From Aptenodytes patagonicus (Eukaryota; Chordata; Aves; Sphenisciformes; Spheniscidae): 64,000 nucleotides of DNA. Each line of letters opens with the position of its first letter. Positions within the stretch are counted from its first letter, which is position 1. This document shows, in pieces, positions 53,401-60,800 of the stretch. The notes beneath the pieces were generated by a model that searched no databases, was not told the origin of the DNA, and saw only the letters and a list, made by a program, of their open reading frames with translations. The stretch lies in NCBI RefSeq assembly GCF_965638725.1, contig NC_134961.1, positions 558,001 through 622,000 of the forward strand. Reading direction: 5' to 3'. A program made the position numbers and the translations under genes.

Positions 53401-56400
53401 AGAACTGTATGTACTAAACCCCACCAACTCCTCCATTCACAGCAAGACCTCTCCTTCCTCAGAAGCAAGGCTTCTGAGAGATGTTACACTGCTTATGTGG
53501 ATGCCTGCAAGGACAACAAAATACCCTTTCCACAGCAAGTGTGGGAGGAAAAGCAAGACTTTTTCCTAGAGAAGTACTTCACCCTTTAGCTGAAAAAGCC
53601 AGACAGCATTCAGAGCAGTTTACCAATGGTTACTTTTTCAGAAGTTCTTCCCTCTTTTCCTGTTCAATCAGTTTTGAAACCACAGGTATTGCTTATTTAA
53701 AAAAACAAAACAAAAAAAACCAACCTTCACTTTTCACATAAACTGAGGGGTTTGTGTGGTTATGACTCAAATTACTCACGTTACGCCATGCTCTCAGAAC
53801 CACCTTGGCTGAGAGTTGAAGCTGGCCCCCTGCCAGTACTCCAGCCCTGCGCCTGAAACGCAGAATTCAAAGCAACTCAAGGATCTTTGAGAAATGCTCT
53901 GCCTGGACATCTGCCCAGTCGCTCAGACCAAAACAAAGCCCTGTGTGCTGGGCCCCTGTACTTCAGCCATCTGTTTGAAAGAGGGCAGCCGCAGGTCGAA
54001 TTGCTAGCCGTTGCATTTAATCCAGCTAGTGCCATTTTAGATCTCAGTGTAGAGCAATGAAAGGTAACAGATCTCCATGATTATCCAGACCTCCTTCCCC
54101 TATGCATGGGACACAAGCCATCTAAATGAATGCAGAACACTAGGACCAAACTGTACCTTGGCAGCAGGAGAAACCTGAGGAAGTTTCACTCAAGACCAAT
54201 CAGTCTTCCTGGCCTGTGACTTGCACCAGAATCAGCTACTTTCTGGCTTCTCCTTGCACAAGAATGTAGACAGGAATCTGTCTGTAGGGTTTATTGACCT
54301 GACGAATATCTTCCATTCATGCTAATGATTTCATGATTTTGTTTACCACTCTAGGCTGTCCTGTAGAGACAGATACATCTCTGGTCCTGTTTGGAAACAC
54401 AGACTGCTCGAGTCTAGGGATAAGGAGCATATAAATCACCTGAAAGCTCTGATCACAAGGGAACACAGAAACCTCTGGACATATCTAGCAACGAGGATCT
54501 GGAATTCAGCTAGTTCTCCAAAACCTGATCAAATACAGTTTGGCTCTGGATGACAGATCGCTGGGTTGAATAAAATGAAAGGTTCAGGCAATAACAGTAC
54601 CTCACAAGTCGAAGAGAGTCTTTGCGGATATTCACCAAACTTCTCAGTGTCTTCACTGGCTCATGTGGAGCTGGAGTTACATAGGGAAACTGGAACAAAA
54701 AGGCAAATAATTCTCCTATTATTATACCATAAAAGGTAGCAGCATGTTACTTGGCATACAATTTACCCAAACCAAGAAACATCTACCTTTAAGGGTACTC
54801 AGTACAACAGCCACAAGGAACAGTAATGGAGGATTCTATTTACAGATAAATCGAGCATGTTTCAGGATGAAAATCCTGCTCTGGCCCAGCAATAGCTCAT
54901 ATTGGGAGTACGCGCTTTAAGAAAGGGTATTGTCACAAGCTCTTTTTCTGCACCCTGAATTCTCAGTCTGGAAAGCCTTGCTCTCACAAGCTTTTATTTC
55001 CACTAAAGAAACCACGTCCAGCTTGAGCAGAAGAAATGCAGCTCTTTCATGTGTGTTACAGCATGCAAACAGTGACTTGACTGCTAATCAGCATGCCGAA
55101 GCCCTGGATTACTGGGGGAAACTCTTTTTATTCTGAAACAATGGGGCAAATGTTCTGGAAAAGAAAAGAAAGAGACAGGGATAGGGGGCCTCATTCTATT
55201 CTACAGTCAAGAGACTTTCTCTCACAGATTGTCCTTTAAATAAAGGATGATAATGCTTCAGACTGCAATTCTCCTTACTGGTCACAGAATCTCCAGCGAG
55301 AAATGCAAAGGAAACTGCTTACTGTGGTGACCACAACCTGTACAGCTGCAGACCTGCCTGCTGGGTCTCCCATCTGCTCAGCGAACTCTGAAGCTGAGAC
55401 ATCCGCTCACACAACTGCCAAGTTTGATAGGTGCTCAGACTGGGGACACAGACATGCTCCAAGTCAGAGCAGCAGCACGACACAAAGGTACAGAGCTACG
55501 GGACAGGCTTCCGGGCAGAAGGTCACTCTGAACGTATCCAGCAACAGTGCCACCACACAGCCTCATTAGAAGTGGGGTCCTTCAAACACACATCTACTAG
55601 GTGACCTGGAATGGTGTAGAGAGAGTGACTGACATGGAGCAGAAGTACCAGAGACCATCAATATACATTTCCTTAGAAACAAACAGTCTGCTAAACAGGC
55701 AGCCAAACGCTGCTGCAGCTGAACTTCAGGGCAGCTCCAGGACACAACCTTTCAGTGTTGTCCCCTCAGGCCACAGAAACGTATTGGTGGGGCAATAGCC
55801 AGAGCCTGAGGGAAAACGTGCTGTTCCCTGACTGACACGAGCACGCCACAGAAGACCCCGTGCCACAGCCACAGGCAGCAGAGAATTCACGGGACAGCAG
55901 CAACTACTTTCCTTGCACCCTGACTGCTCGGCACTATGGTTGGTAGCACTGCTTTACACAGAGCAGTCAACACCTCAGTTACTCCAAAGCGATAACTTGG
56001 CCCACGTCCAGAAAGCAGTTTTGCTGGTCTGTGTTCAAGTGTTTTTTTCCTTGAAGAGTAATTAGAGCCGCCAAAGGGCATTAACTTTACATAGGCAAAC
56101 TATATACCACGACAGCCTCCCTCTCTTAAACCTATTTGGCAAATGTCCCACTGTGTTAATAGCATTCTCACCCACTCCCCTCTGAAGAAATGATGAAACT
56201 CAGTGCCGGGATGTCTGCAAGGAAACCCAGGCTGAGACATGCAGGCAATTTAACTCTGCAAGGTTAGTCCCTACAGCCATAGGCACATGGGATACTTAGC
56301 TAACAGCTGCGCCTTCTGCTTTTGTTGGAGCGCTGTGCAGCTGCTAGTCCCAGAGCAAAGGAGCAGCAGTCTTCTTTTAACCACTGTCCTGCACAGGCCC

Positions 56401-57808
56401 TGTATGCAGACATGGCGTAGGGTACGTGCTGAGCATCCCCATGCCTGCATAGCACTGTTACATCCAGAACAATCTCCGTCTAATGTTCCTCCTTCCTAAT
56501 TCTGATGCTCGCCTGCAGTTTCTGCTTGAACAAGGGCTTTCTGGATTCTCCCTTGTCCTACCCTGCAGAGTCCTGTTAACTAACCGTGGTGCTGAGAAGA
56601 CCAATGGCACAGCCCAAGGACAGCTCAGAAAGTAGAACGTGCTTGTCAATGGTCCAATTCAAACATCAAGTCATCTTGCCTCATTTCCCCTATCTGTAAA
56701 ACAGGGGTGACACTGAACTGCCTCCGAGCACTACAAGCATGAATTAACTAATAGTCACAGCTTTTCTGAAGGTAAGAACCGTGACATCAATTTTTCATTT
56801 TCATGTTTTGAAGCTGCAGAAACAACTAGGAAAATAGCTGGCAAAGCAAGCAGCTCTTTTCCCTTTCCTCTCTAGTACTCTGAAAACATCTCTAAATGGC
56901 TCCTACTCTGTTACCTTTTGGTTCTTTTTAAGCAGTTCTGAGATGCAAGAGAAATCCAAAATGTAACACTTGCATAAAATTCCTATCTGTCCCTCACAAC
57001 AGTGCTACTCGCTGTTCACAACAAAAGAACAAGCCAATCACTCGAGCAGGTAGCTTTTTGCAGTCTCATAAAACACCTGTGAGCCCAGAAATACCTCCAT
57101 GTTCCAACTGGGAAAACTAAAGGAGGGACTTTCTGAGCAGCCCACCTAGGTTACAAAGCAAACAAAAATCACCAAATATCAAGATCTGTCTTAACACCGC
57201 CCTACGCCCAGTCAGGCCACTCGTTTACACAGAGAACAGCACGTGTTGAACACTGGCTGGAGTCCATCCCACGTGCCCAGGAGCCCTGTGAAGTTCAGGC
57301 TCTGAGAGCCGATCTGCTTCCCAGCCTTCTCCTCTCTGCAGCATGTTTTACACTCGCTCAGACAAACAATCAGAATTAGTCCCAAAATCTGTGCTCCTGA
57401 GTCCCTGTCCTTCTTCCCCCACTACTTCGTCCTTCTGCCCTAAGTGAAAATAAGCCTAGAAGGTGAATACTGCTTCTTAGAAAAACTCTGCTTGCATCTG
57501 AACAGCTATGGCAGCTGGCAAGCTGGGACGTGGGGTGGGGGAACGCTCTTGCACCTCACGCCGGAATGACACTCCCCAAGTAGGGAGGGTCTCTTAGGTC
57601 TGTGCTATCCTCCTCTACAAGCCCCGCACATGATTTTCCAAAACAGGCAGAAAACAAAAGGGTAAAATAGACAGCATATAGGAACTTGCCTGAACAGGTC
57701 TATTCCCGAGGAAGTTTAGATCCATGTTCTCGCCAAAAAGGTAGCCCTCAGGGTGAGGGGTGTCAAACTTCTCGCCTCCCATAAAGAAGTGACTTGCAAA
57801 GTAGTTTC
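8342..57808 (-). CDS. MGRN1: MGRN1 (mahogunin RING E3 ubiquitin ligase), exons 2-17; exon 1 outside window
   Basis: MGRN1 is a cytoplasmic and endosomal RING E3 ubiquitin ligase. In mammals it acts on TSG101 and on melanocortin receptor signalling, and its loss gives the mahoganoid coat and spongiform change. Sixteen coding exons were placed by matching translated segments to the known protein and by splice phase. All junctions keep frame and give 553 residues after exon 1. With a mammalian-length exon 1 (29 codons plus one base) the protein is about 582 residues, close to the human long form. Numbering below assumes that exon 1. Order: conserved N-terminal substrate domain (30-266), C3HC4 RING (C279 to C317), basic cassette exon 12 (357-378), PSAP motif in exon 13, acidic Ser-rich tail. 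No exon 1 candidate was found between 57809 and 64000, so the promoter lies beyond the window. Confidence 0.97.
8455..9784 (-). other. MGRN1: MGRN1 intron 16 (contains alternative exon 17a)
   Basis: A 1.3-kb phase-1 GT-AG intron. It contains the alternative exon at 9075-9115 and a purine-rich plus-strand tract at about 9470-9536. A second purine-rich stretch (9123-9165) is the pyrimidine tract feeding the exon 17a acceptor. Confidence 0.85.
9075..9115 (-). CDS. MGRN1: MGRN1 alternative terminal exon 17a
   Basis: A long pyrimidine tract and CTTGGGCAG precede a phase-1 exon that reads [13 protein letters not shown] and stops at TAA (9077-9075). This is the C-terminus of a known mammalian MGRN1 isoform (ALGPDSCS-(V/I)-GI(D/E)E). 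The stop overlaps a strong donor, GA followed by GTAAGC, at 9078, so the segment can act as a terminal exon if the donor is ignored or as a 37-nt frame-shifting cassette if it is used. Confidence 0.85.
9785..9892 (-). CDS. MGRN1: MGRN1 exon 16 (residues 510-546)
   Basis: The acceptor is TGGTTCTAG and the donor GTAATG. It reads [20 protein letters not shown]... to ...PPVDVYLP plus one base. It corresponds to the mammalian ASIENVLQDSSPEHCGRG...DIYLP region, after which the C-termini of isoforms diverge. Confidence 0.93.
9893..10545 (-). other. MGRN1: MGRN1 intron 15
   Basis: A 653-base phase-1 GT-AG intron with no other supported feature. Confidence 0.85.
10546..10591 (-). CDS. MGRN1: MGRN1 exon 15 (residues 495-510)
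   Basis: A 46-nt exon between CTCCTTACAG and GTAGGT, reading [15 protein letters not shown] plus one base of Gly. It aligns with the mammalian SFITEEVDESSSPQQG segment. Phase agrees with exons 14 and 16. Confidence 0.9.
10592..11136 (-). other. MGRN1: MGRN1 intron 14
   Basis: A 545-base phase-0 GT-AG intron with no other supported feature. Confidence 0.85.
11137..11260 (-). CDS. MGRN1: MGRN1 exon 14 (residues 453-494)
   Basis: The acceptor is TTGCCGCAG and the donor GTAAGT after ...LRETSSPE. It reads [20 protein letters not shown]..., matching the acidic Ser-rich tail of mammalian MGRN1. An internal GGTGAGC could serve as a cryptic donor, but the downstream GTAAGT restores the phase-0 join to exon 15. 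Confidence 0.94.
11261..12209 (-). other. MGRN1: MGRN1 intron 13
   Basis: A 949-base phase-2 GT-AG intron with no other supported feature. Confidence 0.85.
12210..12433 (-). CDS. MGRN1: MGRN1 exon 13 with PSAP motif (residues 379-453)
   Basis: The acceptor is GCCCACAG and the donor GTCAGC. It reads [20 protein letters not shown]..., then a [10 protein letters not shown] segment. PSAP is the late-domain motif through which MGRN1 binds the UEV domain of TSG101 in mammals, so the ESCRT link is conserved here. It is the longest coding exon at 224 nt and ends in AG of a split Ser codon. Confidence 0.96.
12434..15016 (-). other. MGRN1: MGRN1 intron 12
   Basis: A 2.6-kb phase-0 GT-AG intron. No mobile element or gene is recognised; a plus-strand open frame at 13585-14100 is not conserved-looking. 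Confidence 0.85.
15017..15082 (-). CDS. MGRN1: MGRN1 exon 12, basic cassette exon (residues 357-378)
   Basis: A 66-nt phase-0 exon between TCTTGACAG and GTAAGT. Its 22 codons end [11 protein letters not shown], matching the basic stretch of the mammalian exon that is alternatively included and carries a nuclear localisation signal. Being a multiple of three with phase 0 on both sides, it can be skipped without changing frame. The sequence has drifted more than neighbouring exons but keeps the R-K-P-R-R cluster. Confidence 0.92.
15083..16019 (-). other. MGRN1: MGRN1 intron 11
   Basis: A 937-base phase-0 GT-AG intron with a C-run at about 15654-15664. Nothing else is supported. Confidence 0.85.
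16020..16129 (-). CDS. MGRN1: MGRN1 exon 11 (residues 320-356)
   Basis: The acceptor is TCTCCTAG and the donor GTAAGT. It reads (P)[20 protein letters not shown]... to ...DHDEHS, the conserved segment directly after the RING. Confidence 0.96.
16130..17929 (-). other. MGRN1: MGRN1 intron 10
   Basis: A 1.8-kb phase-1 GT-AG intron with no other supported feature. Confidence 0.85.
17930..18089 (-). CDS. MGRN1: MGRN1 exon 10, RING domain (residues 267-320)
   Basis: The acceptor is TCATTGCAG and the donor GTGAGT. The exon holds the whole C3HC4 RING: C279-x2-C282-x11-C294-x1-H296-x3-C300-x2-C303-x10-C314-x2-C317. All eight zinc ligands are present, so ligase activity should be intact. Preceding residues [12 protein letters not shown] are the acidic linker also seen in mammals. 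The exon is 160 nt and ends in the first base of a Pro codon. Confidence 0.97.
19390..19975 (+). repeat. 5' LTR of the endogenous retrovirus
   Basis: A 586-bp LTR with TG...CA ends. A TATA box (TATAAA, 19657-19662) marks the U3/R region and ATTAAA at 19844-19849 is its poly(A) signal. Relative to the 3' LTR it lacks six bases (GAGTTA) near the start and carries scattered substitutions. Confidence 0.93.
19984..20001 (+). other. Primer binding site, tRNA-Lys type
   Basis: TGGCGCCCAACGTGGGGC begins eight bases after the 5' LTR and matches the 3' end complement of tRNA-Lys(1,2), the primer of several beta-retroviruses and lentiviruses. It confirms the LTR boundary and the plus-strand orientation. 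Confidence 0.85.
20341..20725 (+). repeat. 48-bp tandem repeats inside the retrovirus
   Basis: About eight imperfect copies, each near 48 bp, share CTGTGG-(N)-GATAAG-(N)-CC-ATGC-(N)-GAGCAGGT (for example around 20389, 20437, 20486, 20584 and 20676). They fill the space where coding genes would be expected and contain stops in all frames. Confidence 0.85.
21205..21793 (+). repeat. 3' LTR of the endogenous retrovirus
   Basis: A 589-bp LTR preceded by a purine-rich AAGGGGTGGA. It has TATAAA at 21475-21480 and ATTAAA at 21662-21667, ends CACGACA at 21793, and is followed by the target duplication CTGTG. Confidence 0.93.
22889..22957 (-). CDS. MGRN1: MGRN1 exon 9 (residues 244-266)
   Basis: A 69-nt phase-0 exon between TTCCCTAG and GTAAAG, reading [20 protein letters not shown] then ETK. 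It forms the linker before the RING domain. Confidence 0.96.
22958..27379 (-). other. MGRN1: MGRN1 intron 8
   Basis: A 4.4-kb phase-0 GT-AG intron with no mobile element, RNA gene or coding exon that I can support. Confidence 0.85.
27380..27427 (-). CDS. MGRN1: MGRN1 exon 8 (residues 228-243)
   Basis: A 48-nt phase-0 exon between CCTGCTAG and GTAAGT, reading [16 protein letters not shown]. Short but unambiguous by match and phase. Confidence 0.95.
27428..29252 (-). other. MGRN1: MGRN1 intron 7
   Basis: A 1.8-kb phase-0 GT-AG intron with no other supported feature. Confidence 0.85.
29253..29305 (-). CDS. MGRN1: MGRN1 exon 7 (residues 210-227)
   Basis: The acceptor is TTTTTGCAG. It completes a Val codon and reads [17 protein letters not shown], ending at GTAAAT. 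This 53-nt exon is one of the most conserved parts of the protein. Confidence 0.95.
29306..32342 (-). other. MGRN1: MGRN1 intron 6
   Basis: A 3.0-kb phase-1 GT-AG intron with no other supported feature. Confidence 0.85.
32343..32409 (-). CDS. MGRN1: MGRN1 exon 6 (residues 188-210)
   Basis: The acceptor is TCCCTCAG. It reads [20 protein letters not shown] then GD plus one base of a Val codon, and ends at GTAAGC. It is 67 nt. Confidence 0.95.
35229..35281. repeat. Homopyrimidine T-rich tract
   Basis: About 50 bases of T with scattered C and two G, on the plus strand. It reads as an A-rich tract in the MGRN1 pre-mRNA. It may be simple sequence or the decayed tail of a retroposon; no retroposon body is recognised. 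Confidence 0.75.
35822..35989. mobile_element. hAT-like non-autonomous DNA transposon (MITE)
   Basis: The 168-bp element begins CAGTGGTCTCCAAAC and ends with the complementary sequence TTTAGAGACCACTG, forming terminal inverted repeats of about 15 bp with one mismatch. It is flanked by TTCTAGAG (35814-35821) and TTGTAGAG (35990-35997), an 8-bp target duplication with one change, the hallmark of hAT transposons. The CAGTGGT end resembles Charlie-type hAT termini. There is no coding capacity and the interior is AT-rich. Family name not assigned. Confidence 0.8.
36423..36540 (-). CDS. MGRN1: MGRN1 exon 5 (residues 148-187)
   Basis: The acceptor is TTCTTCAG. It reads [20 protein letters not shown]... 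to ...[10 protein letters not shown] and ends at GTAAGC. The 118 nt and phase agree with both neighbours. The sequence is strongly conserved with mammals. Confidence 0.96.
36541..48277 (-). other. MGRN1: MGRN1 intron 4
   Basis: The largest complete intron in the window, 11.7 kb, phase 2 GT-AG. It contains a run of 17 T at 42484-42500 and A/T-runs near 44896, 45149 and 46328. No gene or recognisable mobile element was found, and all open frames are short. Confidence 0.8.
48278..48424 (-). CDS. MGRN1: MGRN1 exon 4 (residues 99-148)
   Basis: The acceptor is TCTTTCAG. The exon reads [20 protein letters not shown]... to ...EEFVGGMA plus GT of a split Val, with a GTAAGT donor. It belongs to the conserved N-terminal substrate-binding region. 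The [10 protein letters not shown] stretch is more diverged than the flanks, which are nearly invariant. Confidence 0.96.
48425..54600 (-). other. MGRN1: MGRN1 intron 3
   Basis: A 6.2-kb phase-2 GT-AG intron. Small A-rich runs (for example about 53699-53720) are the only simple sequence. No gene or mobile element is recognised. Confidence 0.85.
54601..54689 (-). CDS. MGRN1: MGRN1 exon 3 (residues 70-99)
   Basis: The acceptor is TTGTTCCAG. It reads [20 protein letters not shown]... to ...DSLRLV plus AG of a split Arg codon, and ends at a GTACTG donor. It matches the mammalian protein residue for residue in this stretch. Confidence 0.96.
54690..57689 (-). other. MGRN1: MGRN1 intron 2 (GC-AG)
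   Basis: A 3.0-kb phase-0 intron that begins GCAAGT and ends TTCCAG. No other feature is supported. Confidence 0.9.
57690..57808 (-). CDS. MGRN1: MGRN1 exon 2 (residues 30-69)
   Basis: The acceptor is TTTTTTTTCTAG after a very long T tract. The exon completes a split Gly codon and reads [20 protein letters not shown]... to ...FLGNRPVQ. It ends CAG followed by GCAAGT, a GC donor instead of GT. The 119 nt and the phase-0 end agree exactly with exon 3. Confidence 0.96.
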
Positions 57809-60800
57809 CTAGAAAAAAAAACCACAAGGGAATAAAAAAAAAAAACCTCTAAATGAGTGCTTTCCAGAGAACAGCTGGTCTGTGCAGTTTTTAATTCACA
57901 AGTATAAAAGAGCACAAGACATAGAAAATACTTGCTAGTTCACTCCTTCCCTGTACTACTGACAGCCACTGCCAACAGTAGAAGCAGGGCGGGGGGGGGG
58001 AGCCCTAGAATAAATCATTACAGTGGAGATAATTCCATTTTAACTCGTTTTCCAGAGAAGGGACAGGGAGCAGTAAGAGTCAGCCCTTTCCAATATTGCT
58101 CAATTTTGATGAATTCTTCCTCTTTTCTCCACCTTCCAGTGTGAAGTCCACTCCCACAAAGACCATCAACCTGCTCAGAGGAGGATGAGGCTTCCTCCCA
58201 CTGCAAAGCCCTGCACAGCCAGAGGGGCTCCTGTTGGGCAAAGTTTGCCTTCCCTCCCCTCTTTCACTCCCATATCCCAGGGCGAGAACCACACAAAACC
58301 TTTACTGTGAGTGCTAGAGACTATACGCCTTGGTGCTGGATTTAATTAATAACATCGACAGTTCTAAATGCAGAAGCATGGATGTCTGGGAGAGATAAAC
58401 CCTGGGACTGACTAAACTGAACTTCAGCTGTGAAACCTTCACCACAGATTTGTTTCGATTCATCTTTAAGGTGATGCACTACAGTGCAAATTGCAGGAGA
58501 TGAAGCGTGTGCAACGTCACTGGGATTCTGGAGCACTGGATTAACTGCTAAATCAACCGAATCGATTCAGATGTACAAGAGCACCACAAATGTAGCCTCC
58601 TCCTCCTAGAAAGACTTTGTAAAGTTCATATTTGAGAGTGTTTTCCTGGAGTCACAATACTTCAGAGAAGTATCAGGAGAGAACTAAAATAAAAGGCTCC
58701 ACCCAAGCCATTTCCCTTGAAGTTTCAGAGTGGGGGGTTTTCACGCGCGTGATGAAAGGACTGAGCCAAACGTACATTCGCTTCCCTAGGTGCGATGCAC
58801 AGACAGCATAAAATTTGTTTTAAAACAGGTCATTACAGAAGCTGTAACTAATCACCTGAATAGTTATGGAGGCATTATGGAAGGATTTGCAGTCCCTCTA
58901 GCTAGAAGCAAGCACAATTTACTCTGAAACGGAAGGGTGTTCATGAATGGCTCTGTTTTTTCCATTAAGGCTTTTTTCCTTTATGCTTCAAGAAAGGCTC
59001 TTCTTACTCTGCACAGATGGTAGTGCTTTAATGACGATGGTAGTGCGCAGCTATTGCTGAGCTCAGCCTACAAGCATCCAGATGTTTATATTACAGAAAC
59101 ATGTCCTTCTTTCCAGATACAACAATCAACTTCAGCACAGGTCCAGAATCTACCTAGAATCTGTCCTACAGAATCAGCATAACAAAACATAGGTGCTCCA
59201 AATGACAGGCAACCTTTTCCCACCCCTCCCAGAAGCAACAAATTAAAAAGCTAATCTGCATATAATCTCCAAGCACGGCTAGCTTGATAGAGCCTCTCCA
59301 CCTGAGATACACCGCGATGGTTTATGCTTATACTAAGGTTCAGAAAAGCAGGACGAACACTGGGGTTTAGGAATAGATTTCACATTTTACATGGGCCAAG
59401 CAGGATTGTGTTTTGGAGCATTTTATCTGATTAACTGTGAAGACAACACTTGTGCAGGATGCCTCAATACTGCAGCAGTTGATTATCTGGGATCAGTCAG
59501 ACAGCTCCCTCGTATCCCGTGAACGAGACATCCTGGGGCTTGACTCACCTCAGTAAACCTGTATTCCACAAATTCAGAGCAGAGTTTTTTGTGGAAGAAG
59601 TTCTGCATCCCACGCGCAGAGGACGCAGAGCCCCAGCAGGCAAGGACTGCTCACCACCACTGAAACCCCACGCCTGCGGGGAGCCAACTGTCCAGGAGAG
59701 CATCGCCAGGCGGCCTCTCCAGCACCTTGGGATGAAAAGATTTCTCTCGTACAACTGGAACGACACTGAGACGCGTAACCAGCATGTTCAAGGCGCCTGC
59801 CACACTGTCTTTGCTCCGCTAAGAACTACGTTTGGGATCTCTTAACAAATTGTTAGGATTTCTCACAAATACACACTACCCCCTGCAACCCCCCCACAGC
59901 AGCGCTTATCTCACTGGAAACCACAGCTTCAATTCCACGTTCAGACTGAAGGCTCCCTTCATCTTCCTGCTAAGTCACCTCCTGCGATGTGAAGGAGGGT
60001 TTTTTTTTTTTCCCAGAGGCACTTCCTTCACAAGCAAACAAGAAATGTAGTCAGTGCCACAGGGAAAATCACCTTGAGGAGCTCAGAGGGGAATACACCA
60101 GTGAGCAGAACACCCCTGGGCTCTGCCAGGGCTGCTATGGATACAAAAGCCGCTGCGTACGCAAGGTCTCAACAGCAAAACTAACAAAGAAGGATGGCAG
60201 CAAACTGTCTTCACAAATTTATAACACAGTTTTTAGCAGCTAAAAAAGATATTCTATTGCAAGCTTTCAGAAACCAGTGGCTACAACAACACATAAGTTC
60301 AGAGCTCTCAAGGTGAGACCAAAGTTGTGCATTATTCCTCTCAACCACTGTCACAAGCAACTCAGAGTTTGCCCAAGTTGGAGACAAAACGCTTTAAGAA
60401 AGCACTCCTGTAAAGTCCACACCAAGGACTAAAAGGACAAAGAAACTTCAAGAAGGAAAAAATGAGGTATCCTCTTTTCCGGTCACCGTAACGTCCACAC
60501 ATCTAGCACAAGACTGATAGGATTTTTAGTGTCTCTAAAAGGCTTGTATGTATTTTCCATGCATTAAAATCCTGCTGCAGCTCCACCTCTAGGTTCTATT
60601 TCCAACTCCATTACAAAGACGGCTTTAGGATTTTAGCCAGACTACCATGCCTCTTGAACCCCGTTCCCACATGTCCCCCCAGCCTATAAAACAACCTCGA
60701 CCTACCTTACGCAGGTGTTGCAAGGCCAGCTTTACACAGAGCTCTGTAGCTACGCACACAAGGGGGATGCTAAGCACCATCCTCTTTGGCAGGAAAAAAA

